Below the pieces are notes generated by a model. It saw only the letters and a list, made by a program, of their open reading frames with translations. It was not told the origin of the DNA and did no database searches. Shown in pieces: positions 1 to 4,874 of a stretch of 5,901 nucleotides of DNA (position 1 is the first letter of the stretch; the number at the start of each line of letters is the position of its first letter). The DNA comes from an uncultured Sphingomonadales bacterium (GTDB lineage: Bacteria; Pseudomonadota; Alphaproteobacteria; Sphingomonadales; Sphingomonadaceae): contig CAIWFP010000358.1 in the NCBI GenBank assembly GCA_903911985.1, forward strand, positions 1 through 5,901. Direction: 5' to 3'. A program made the position numbers and the translations under genes.

Positions 1-1730
1 ACGACGATCAGCGGCAGCGCCTGATAATCCAGCTGCTTGTCCTCGAAGATATCCTCGCCGGTTTCGCGGTCGAAACCGATCTGCACCCGGCGGCCCAATG
101 GCTTGCCCTTGGCGGCAGCCCCGCGCACCTTGTCGTTAAAGCCGGTGATGTTGCGCACGCTGATCTCGCTCATCATGCGATAGCGGCGCTCCATCTCCTC
201 CACCGCCCATTTCAGCGCGCGCACCGCCTTGGCCGGCTCGGTCACCACCGGGCTCAGCAGATGGGGAATGGCGTCATAGCTTTTCAGCTCCAGCACCTTG
301 GGATCGACCAGAATCAACCGGCACTGGCTGGGGGTGAGGCGATAGAGCAGCGACAGCAGGATGGCATTGAGCCCCACCGATTTGCCCGAACCCGTGGTGC
401 CCGCCACCAGCAGATGCGGCATGGCGGCAAGGTCGGCCACCACCGGCTCCCCGGCGATATCCTTGCCAAGGATGATGGGCAGCAGCCCCTTGGCATCGAC
501 AAAGCTGGCGCTGGCCACCATTTCCTTGAAGCTGACCATCTGCCGGTCAACATTGGGCAGCTCGATGCCCATCACCGTGCGGCCGGGGATCGAGGAGACG
601 CGCGCGGAAATGGCGCTCATGTTGCGTGCGATATCGTCGGCCAAGCCAATAACCCGGCTAGCCCGGACCCCCTGCGCCGGTTCCAGCTCGTACATGGTCA
701 CGACCGGGCCGGTGCGTATGCCGGTAATCTCGCCCTTGACGTTGAAATCGTCGAGCACGGTTTCGAGCAGGCGGGCGTTGCGTTCCAGCGCGAGGCGATC
801 GACCTTGGGTGCGGAATTGGGCAGCGGGTCGGCCAGCAGATCGAGGCTGGGCAGGGCATATTGATCGAACAAATCGGCCTGCCGCTTGAGATTGACCGTC
901 TCGGCGGGCTTTGACGCGCGGGCGCCGTCGGAGATTTCGGGGGCCTTGCGCGGCGCTTCCGGCACCACCGGCGCGCGGGGGGCGGAAGTGGCGGTTTTGG
1001 CGCGCGGCGCTGGCGCGGCTTCCTCTCCGCCCGCCCCGCCCGCACCAGCGCGAATGCGGCGGCGCAGCACCAGCGGCAGGGTGAGCAGCCCGGCCCAATC
1101 CAGCGCGAAAACCCTTGCGGCCAGCCCCGCCCCCAGCGCGAGGGTGACAAGCCCGCCGCCCAGCGTCGCCCAGCCCTGCGCCGCTGGCGGCAGAAGCGTG
1201 GTGCCAGCATGCAATGCCGCCGCGCCGAGCAGACCCGTCAGCCCGCCCATCGAGGCTGGCAGGGTGGTGGTCGCCTCGCTGAAGGCCAGCGACAGCGCCG
1301 TGCACAGCAACGCCATGGCAAAGCACAGCACCGCCGTGGTGCGCAGCCAGTGGCGGCGCGGCGGCAGCGGAATATCGGCGTCATGGTCAGGCGCGTGCAC
1401 CTCGGCCAACCACCACATTTCCTGCGCAAAGACATAAAGCAGGGGCAGCAGCAGGATGCTCACCGGGCCAAACAGGAACAGCGCCCCATCCGCCGCATAG
1501 GCCCCCGGCTGGCCCAGCCAGTTCAACACCGAACCACCGGCGGCAGTGTTGAACGACGGATCGGTCTGATGATAGCTGGCCAGCGCGAGGGCCAGAAACA
1601 CCATCGCCACGATCAACACGCTGGCGGCAATCAGATCGAGGCTACGCCGCAGCGACCGACGCAGCACACGGCGCCAGTTGGCCCCTGAAGCGCCGGGCGC
1701 GCGCGTGGATGAATATGCCGGTATTGCCAT
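1..1730 (-). CDS. ftsK: DNA translocase FtsK, C-terminus cut off by window edge
   Basis: FtsK is a septum-anchored ATPase that pumps chromosome ends through the division site and promotes dimer resolution by Xer recombinases. Translation from the ATG at 1730 gives 576 codons with no stop, about three quarters of a typical protein of this family. In order: a basic N-terminus (WRRVLRRSLRR, from residue 19); predicted membrane helices near 33-52, 81-101, 129-150 and 185-205, with the loop after the first reading SYHQTDPSFNTAAGG; a short Ala/Pro-rich linker to about 288; YALPSLDLL at 291; the alpha/beta domain with GPVVTMYELEP near 340; and Walker A GTTGSGKS at 444-451 (bases 378-401). The sequence leaves the window at LPLIVV, just before the expected Walker B strand, so the rest of the motor and the gamma DNA-reading domain lie outside. 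In-frame ATGs at 1772 and 1769 are possible starts. I prefer 1730 because the others lie inside a hairpin and lack an SD. A weak GGCGG precedes 1730. It probably shares a transcript with the upstream thiamine-family gene. Confidence 0.96.
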   Translation of the reverse strand, partial: MAIPAYSSTRAPGASGANWRRVLRRSLRRSLDLIAASVLIVAMVFLALALASYHQTDPSFNTAAGGSVLNWLGQPGAYAADGALFLFGPVSILLLPLLYVFAQEMWWLAEVHAPDHDADIPLPPRRHWLRTTAVLCFAMALLCTALSLAFSEATTTLPASMGGLTGLLGAAALHAGTTLLPPAAQGWATLGGGLVTLALGAGLAARVFALDWAGLLTLPLVLRRRIRAGAGGAGGEEAAPAPRAKTATSAPRAPVVPEAPRKAPEISDGARASKPAETVNLKRQADLFDQYALPSLDLLADPLPNSAPKVDRLALERNARLLETVLDDFNVKGEITGIRTGPVVTMYELEPAQGVRASRVIGLADDIARNMSAISARVSSIPGRTVMGIELPNVDRQMVSFKEMVASASFVDAKGLLPIILGKDIAGEPVVADLAAMPHLLVAGTTGSGKSVGLNAILLSLLYRLTPSQCRLILVDPKVLELKSYDAIPHLLSPVVTEPAKAVRALKWAVEEMERRYRMMSEISVRNITGFNDKVRGAAAKGKPLGRRVQIGFDRETGEDIFEDKQLDYQALPLIV

Positions 1731-1751
1731 GATTGCCGCCGTTCGCGCCCG

Positions 1752-1787
1752 CTGCCCCTGATGGCGCATCATGGCCGGTGGGGGCAG
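1752..1787 (-). other. Hairpin in the thiamine-family gene/ftsK gap
   Basis: CTGCCCC at 1752-1758 pairs perfectly with GGGGCAG at 1781-1787. Directly inside it, TGATG at 1759-1763 pairs with CATCA at 1767-1771 around a GCG loop. Together these give 12 paired positions, interrupted by a one-sided 9-base bulge at 1772-1780. The structure fills most of the 63-base gap between the stop codon at 1794-1796 and the ftsK ATG at 1730. No T-run follows on the minus strand, so it is not a normal intrinsic terminator. It could act in mRNA processing, stability or attenuation. In DNA this GC-rich it could also be fortuitous. Confidence 0.4.
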
Positions 1788-1793
1788 GCGCCG

Positions 1794-2384
1794 TCAAGAA
1801 ACCCCTTGGCGATGGGCGGAATGGGGTGCAGATAAGCCGTCTATCGCCGCCCAGCATTGCCAGCGCAGCGCGGCGGCGCGCGCACGCGTCACGCCCCCCA
1901 GCGCGATCACCGGCACAAGCGCGCGCCCGGCCAGAAGGCGAAAGCGCAGAGGCCCCAGCACCCCGGCACCGGGATGCGAACGGGTGGGCCACAAGGGCGA
2001 GAGCAGAATGGCATCGGCCCGGGCGCGATGGGCCGCCGCGATCTCGCGCAGGGAATGGGCGGTCACCAGCCGCAGGGCATTGCCCCCCGGGGTCAGCGCC
2101 GGGGAGGCTCCATAGGCGCCATCGGCACCCGCACGCCTCGCTGTCGCCACCGTGCCCGCCAGAACCACCCAATGCCCCCGCGCCCGCGCCAGCCGGGCCA
2201 GATGGACAAACCGCTCCGTCCGCTCCGCCTCCCGCAGATGGTGGTGGCGGAAAATGAACCCGCTCCCGCGCGGCAGGCGGGTCAGCGCAGCCTCCAGCCC
2301 GGCATCGTTGCGGGCATCGCTGATCAGCCAAATCGCGGGAAGATTGCCCTGCGGTGATACAGACGGGTGGCGCGGCTTCATCAT
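1794..2384 (-). CDS. Thiamine phosphate synthase/TenI-family protein, divergent
   Basis: This 196-residue protein has the appearance of the ThiE/TenI TIM-barrel family. Matching features are an N-terminal strand (IWLISDARND, residues 18-27), ARRAGADGAYG at 82-92 where ThiE proteins carry their ADGVHLG-type segment, ADAILLSPLWPT at 123-134 corresponding to the ADY-G-GP-F-T segment, and the phosphate-binding-type strand VIALGGV at 159-165. True ThiE joins HMP pyrophosphate to thiazole phosphate to make thiamine phosphate. Several usual ThiE signatures are altered here: no clear NDR motif before the ADG segment, no HLGQ, and SHPG where threonine-lysine is common. Catalysis is therefore uncertain, and a TenI-like or other role is possible. 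Two tandem ATGs (2384, 2381) are candidate starts and neither has a Shine-Dalgarno sequence. It lies 63 bases upstream of ftsK and is divergent from yggS. The stop is TGA at 1796-1794. The family call is fairly sure, the function is not. Confidence 0.72.
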   Translation of the reverse strand: MMKPRHPSVSPQGNLPAIWLISDARNDAGLEAALTRLPRGSGFIFRHHHLREAERTERFVHLARLARARGHWVVLAGTVATARRAGADGAYGASPALTPGGNALRLVTAHSLREIAAAHRARADAILLSPLWPTRSHPGAGVLGPLRFRLLAGRALVPVIALGGVTRARAAALRWQCWAAIDGLSAPHSAHRQGVS

Positions 2385-2387
2385 CGC

Positions 2388-2395
2388 GCTATAGC
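2388..2395. promoter_or_regulatory. Palindromic candidate -10 element for a divergent promoter
   Basis: GCTATAGC is a perfect 8-base palindrome in the 20-base gap between the two divergent start codons. Read on either strand it gives the -10-like hexamer TATAGC, and it differs at one position from the GCTANAWC -10 consensus described for housekeeping promoters of Caulobacter. Initiation about 7 bases downstream would fall near 2402 on the plus strand, 3 bases before the yggS ATG. On the minus strand it would fall near 2381, on the second ATG of the thiamine-family gene. Both mRNAs would then be leaderless or nearly so. I find no convincing -35 hexamer on either strand, so this is an inference from position and symmetry. 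Confidence 0.4.
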
Positions 2396-2402
2396 AGCCC
2401 GC

Positions 2403-2412
2403 CTATGGATAG
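2403..2412. promoter_or_regulatory. Inverted repeat over the yggS start, possible operator
   Basis: CTATGGATAG is an inverted repeat (CTAT, two-base centre, ATAG) that contains the yggS ATG at 2405-2407. It keeps the TAT/ATA core of TTATMKATAA, the palindrome described for the alphaproteobacterial biotin repressor BioR, and matches it at 7 of 10 positions. It lies at or just after the predicted start point of the operon, where a repressor could act. The match is imperfect and a short AT-rich repeat can arise by chance, so this is only a candidate. Confidence 0.22.
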
Positions 2413-3067
2413 CACCACATCTCCTCTGGAGGCCCTTCGCGCCCGCATCGCCGCTGCCGCCCGCATCGCTGGCCGCAAGCCCGCCGCCATCACGCTGGTG
2501 GCGGTGAGCAAGACACATCCGGCAGAGGCCATCCTGCCGCTGCTGGACGAAGGACAGCGCGTCTTCGGCGAAAACCGCGTGGCAGAGGCCGCCGCCAAAT
2601 GGCGGCCCCTGCGCGAGGCCTATCCCGATGTCGCGCTGCATCTTGTCGGCCAGTTGCAGTCGAACAAGGCGGACGAGGCTGTCGCCCTGTTCGACTGCAT
2701 CCATTCGCTCGACCGGCCAAGCCTGGTCACGGCGCTGGCCCACGCGATGGCCAAGGCCGACCGGCGGGTGCCCTGCTTCCTGCAGGTGAACATTGGTGCC
2801 GAGGAACAGAAGGGCGGTTGCGCCATCGCCGATCTGCCCGCGCTGATTGGCGAGGCCCGTGCCGCCGATATTCCGCTGGCCGGGCTGATGTGCGTGCCGC
2901 CCGCGGGCATAGAGGCCGCGCCCTTCTTCGCACTGCTGGCCAAGCTGGCGGGCGACCATGGTATTTCGGGCCTTTCCATGGGCATGAGCGAGGATTTCGA
3001 GGTGGCGATCCAGCTGGGCGCCACCCATGTGCGGGTGGGCAGCGCCCTGTTCGGGAGCCGGGCATGA
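2405..3067 (+). CDS. yggS: YggS/PLPBP-family pyridoxal phosphate homeostasis protein
   Basis: This is a 220-residue single-domain protein of the YggS/PROSC family, which resembles the N-terminal barrel of alanine racemase. Members bind PLP but have no established enzymatic reaction; in the cytoplasm they help keep PLP and amino-acid pools balanced. Visible motifs are LVAVSKTHP with the PLP lysine at K36, FGENRVAEA at 54-62, HLVGQLQSNK at 79-88, IHSLDR at 99-104, VNIGAEEQKGG at 128-138, GLMCVPP at 160-166 and LSMGMSEDFEVAI at 190-202, then HVRVGSALFG near the end. The length is normal for the family. I chose ATG 2405 over an in-frame GTG at 2354, because the longer form adds 17 residues unlike the family and would overlap the divergent gene. 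There is no Shine-Dalgarno sequence before 2405. The gene leads the bio operon, and its stop overlaps the bioF start as ATGA. Confidence 0.95.
   Translation: MDSTTSPLEALRARIAAAARIAGRKPAAITLVAVSKTHPAEAILPLLDEGQRVFGENRVAEAAAKWRPLREAYPDVALHLVGQLQSNKADEAVALFDCIHSLDRPSLVTALAHAMAKADRRVPCFLQVNIGAEEQKGGCAIADLPALIGEARAADIPLAGLMCVPPAGIEAAPFFALLAKLAGDHGISGLSMGMSEDFEVAIQLGATHVRVGSALFGSRA
3053..3057 (+). promoter_or_regulatory. Shine-Dalgarno sequence of bioF
   Basis: GGGAG lies inside the end of yggS, six bases before the bioF ATG at 3064. It supports this start over the in-frame open sequence upstream, which is only the out-of-frame reading of yggS. Confidence 0.65.
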
Positions 3068-4206
3068 CCCCCGCCCCCCCGAGCGCCCCCTTTGCCACGC
3101 AACGCCTCGATCTCGCCGGGCTGGCGGAGCGCGGACGCCTGCGCGCCCTTGCCCCGCGCATGGGGCTCGATTTCGCCTCGAACGACTATTTGGGCTTTTC
3201 GACCAACCCGGCACTGGCCGAAGCGGCACAGGCGGCGCTGGCACGCGGCGTGGCCATCGGCTCGGGCGGTTCGCGGCTGCTGCGCGGCAACGATCCCGAG
3301 CATGAGGCGCTGGAGGCCGAGGCGGCGGCGTTCTTCGGCGGCGAATCCGCGCTGTTTCTGCCCACCGGCTTCACCGCCAATTCCGCGTTGCTCGCCACCA
3401 TGCCCCAGCGCGAGGACATGATCTTTGTCGACGCGTTGATCCACGCCTCGGTGCACGAAGGCCTGCGCCTCAGCCGCGCGGACCACAGGCTGGTGCCGCA
3501 TAACGATGTGGATGGCTTTGCCGAGGCCCTGAAGGCATGGCGCAAGGGCGGCGCGACCGGCACCCCGTGGATCGTGGTGGAATCGCTCTATTCCATGGAT
3601 GGCGATTTCGCGCCTCTCGCCGAACTGTCGGCCCTTGCCGGCGAACATGGCGCGGTGCTGGTGGTGGACGAGGCCCATGCCACCGGCGTGTTCGGCCCCG
3701 GCGGTCGGGGATTGCTGGCCAGCCTTGATGATCGCGGGCCAAACACCATCACGCTCCACACCTGCGGCAAGGCGCTGGGGGTCGAGGGCGCGCTGCTGGT
3801 CGGCCCCTCGGTGATGCGCGAATTTCTGATCAACCGCGCGCGCGGCTTCATCTTCTCCACCGCGCCCTCGCCGCTGATGGCCGCCGTGGTGCGCGAGGCT
3901 TTGCGCCTGTGCGAAGGGGCCGACGCCACCCGCGCCGATTTGCTCGCCCGGGTGGACTATGCCCGCGCGGCCCTCTCGCCCTTCGGTGCCGAATGCCACG
4001 GCTCGCCAATCCTGCCGCTGGTGCTGGGGGGGGATGTCCGGACCATGGCGGTGGCGACTGCCCTGCAACAGCGCGGCTTTGATGTGCGCGGCATCCGCCC
4101 GCCCACCGTGCCCGAGGGCACCTCCCGCCTGCGCATCGTCATCACTGGCCATGTGGGAACGGGCGATATTTCCGCTTTGGCCACGGCATTGGCCGAGGTC
4201 TTGTAA
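3064..4206 (+). CDS. bioF: 8-amino-7-oxononanoate synthase (BioF)
   Basis: BioF is a cytoplasmic PLP enzyme of the alpha-oxoamine synthase family. It condenses a pimeloyl thioester with L-alanine, releasing CO2 and giving KAPA, the first step of biotin bicyclic ring assembly. The 380-residue product has normal length. Motifs in order are DFASNDYLGF at about 36-45, GSGGSRLLRGN, DALIHAS with H127, ESLYSMDGD, VDEAHATGVFG with D202 and H205 (the residues that contact the PLP ring in this family), and THTCGKALGVEGA-like sequence with the Schiff-base lysine K236. The C-terminus carries the family's IRPPTVPEGTSRLRI segment. All expected catalytic residues are present. The ATG overlaps the yggS stop by four bases (ATGA) and is preceded by GGGAG. 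The stop TAA shares its last base with the bioD ATG. Two long homopolymers occur in frame: seven C at 3074-3080 near the start and eight G at 4026-4033. Confidence 0.95.
   Translation: MTPAPPSAPFATQRLDLAGLAERGRLRALAPRMGLDFASNDYLGFSTNPALAEAAQAALARGVAIGSGGSRLLRGNDPEHEALEAEAAAFFGGESALFLPTGFTANSALLATMPQREDMIFVDALIHASVHEGLRLSRADHRLVPHNDVDGFAEALKAWRKGGATGTPWIVVESLYSMDGDFAPLAELSALAGEHGAVLVVDEAHATGVFGPGGRGLLASLDDRGPNTITLHTCGKALGVEGALLVGPSVMREFLINRARGFIFSTAPSPLMAAVVREALRLCEGADATRADLLARVDYARAALSPFGAECHGSPILPLVLGGDVRTMAVATALQQRGFDVRGIRPPTVPEGTSRLRIVITGHVGTGDISALATALAEVL
4195..4198 (+). promoter_or_regulatory. Shine-Dalgarno sequence of bioD
   Basis: GAGG, within the last codons of bioF, lies seven bases before the bioD ATG at 4206. 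With the one-base TAATG overlap it suggests coupled translation of bioD with bioF. Confidence 0.6.
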
Positions 4207-4874
4207 TGGCGCGGGGCTGCATCGTCACCGGCACCGACACCGGCATCGGCAAGACGGTGCTGGCGGCAGGCATCGCCGGGCGGCTGGCGGCCGTTCATGG
4301 CGGCGCGCGATACTGGAAGCCGGTGCAGGCGGGGCTGGACGATGAGACCGACAGCCAGACCATCGCCCGCCTTGCCCCCGGCGTTACCATTCTGCCGGAG
4401 GCCTATCGTCTGGCCACCCCCGCCTCGCCCCACCATGCCGCCACGCTGGATGGCGTGACCATCGACCCGCTGCGCCTTGCCCTGCCCCTGGGCGATACGC
4501 CGCTGGTGGTGGAGGGTGCGGGCGGGGTGCTGGTGCCGCTGGGTGATGATCTGCTGTTCGCCGACATGTTTGTGGGCTGGGGCCTGCCGGTGGTGCTGGC
4601 CGCGCGCACGACGCTTGGCACCATCAACCACACGCTGCTGAGTCTGGAGGCCCTGCGCGCGCGCGGCATTGCCGTGGCGGGTGTGGCCTTCGTGGACGCC
4701 GTGCCATCGGCGCCAAAATCGGCGCCAAAATCGACGGCGGAACTGGCCAGCATGGCGGCCATCGCGCACCACGGAAACATCCGCATCCTCGGCCACCTCG
4801 GCTGGCTGAGCCCGCTGACCCCCGCCACCCTCGCCAAGGCCATGGCCAGCTTCGATCTGGAGGCCCTGCTGTGA
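4206..4874 (+). CDS. bioD: ATP-dependent dethiobiotin synthetase (BioD)
   Basis: BioD closes the ureido ring: DAPA plus CO2 plus ATP gives dethiobiotin, in the cytoplasm. The 222-residue product has the expected length and motifs: P-loop GTDTGIGKT at 9-17, YWKPVQAG with K38 (matching the catalytic lysine after the P-loop), DETDS at 46-50, the SPHHAA substrate segment at 74-79, VEGAGGVLVPL with E103, and LGTINHTLLSLEALRARGI from 137, a dimer and substrate region typical of the family. Residues 168-176 read SAPKSAPKS, encoded by a perfect 12-base tandem repeat; this is near the region that in E. coli BioD supplies an adenine-contacting asparagine, which I cannot clearly locate here. The ATG overlaps the bioF stop by one base and the TGA overlaps the bioA GTG by four. 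Identification is firm; the effect of the repeat is unknown. Confidence 0.95.
   Translation: MARGCIVTGTDTGIGKTVLAAGIAGRLAAVHGGARYWKPVQAGLDDETDSQTIARLAPGVTILPEAYRLATPASPHHAATLDGVTIDPLRLALPLGDTPLVVEGAGGVLVPLGDDLLFADMFVGWGLPVVLAARTTLGTINHTLLSLEALRARGIAVAGVAFVDAVPSAPKSAPKSTAELASMAAIAHHGNIRILGHLGWLSPLTPATLAKAMASFDLEALL
4707..4730 (+). repeat. Perfect 12-base tandem repeat inside bioD
   Basis: TCGGCGCCAAAA occurs twice head to tail (4707-4718 and 4719-4730), followed by a further TCG. The unit is a multiple of three and encodes Ser-Ala-Pro-Lys twice, so gain or loss of a copy would keep the frame. It probably arose by slippage in a surface loop between the BioD core and its C-terminal segment. Confidence 0.9.
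4859..4863 (+). promoter_or_regulatory. Strong Shine-Dalgarno sequence deciding the bioA GTG start
   Basis: GGAGG lies seven bases before the GTG at 4871, inside the last codons of bioD. It is the best ribosome site in the window. It supports the non-ATG start, since the next in-frame ATG is far inside the conserved domain. Confidence 0.75.

Noticed and set aside
849..856. GGGCAGGG, a match to the FtsK-orienting sequence (GGGNAGGG), with another on the opposite strand at 4480-4487
   Set aside because: Two matches on opposite strands in nearly 6 kb of GC-rich coding DNA is no more than chance and shows no strand bias.
261..914. Plus-strand open frames of 217 and 167 codons opposite ftsK
   Set aside because: They are antisense shadows of the FtsK frame, which shows a Walker A motif and conserved domains throughout; their translations are low-complexity and match no family.
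2354..2404. GTG at 2354 as the start of yggS
   Set aside because: It would add 17 residues not typical of the family and overlap the divergent gene; ATG 2405 gives the normal 220-residue protein.
2599..3063. Upstream in-frame extension of bioF, which would give a 535-residue protein
   Set aside because: The extra 155 residues are the out-of-frame reading of yggS and resemble no oxoamine synthase; the ATG at 3064 has a good Shine-Dalgarno sequence and gives the family length.
2620..4152. Long open reading frame (about 510 codons) on the minus strand opposite yggS and bioF
   Set aside because: It is antisense to two clearly identified genes, its translation shows low-complexity Gln/His/Gly/Arg/Ala-rich sequence with no family motif, and long antisense frames are expected in DNA this GC-rich.
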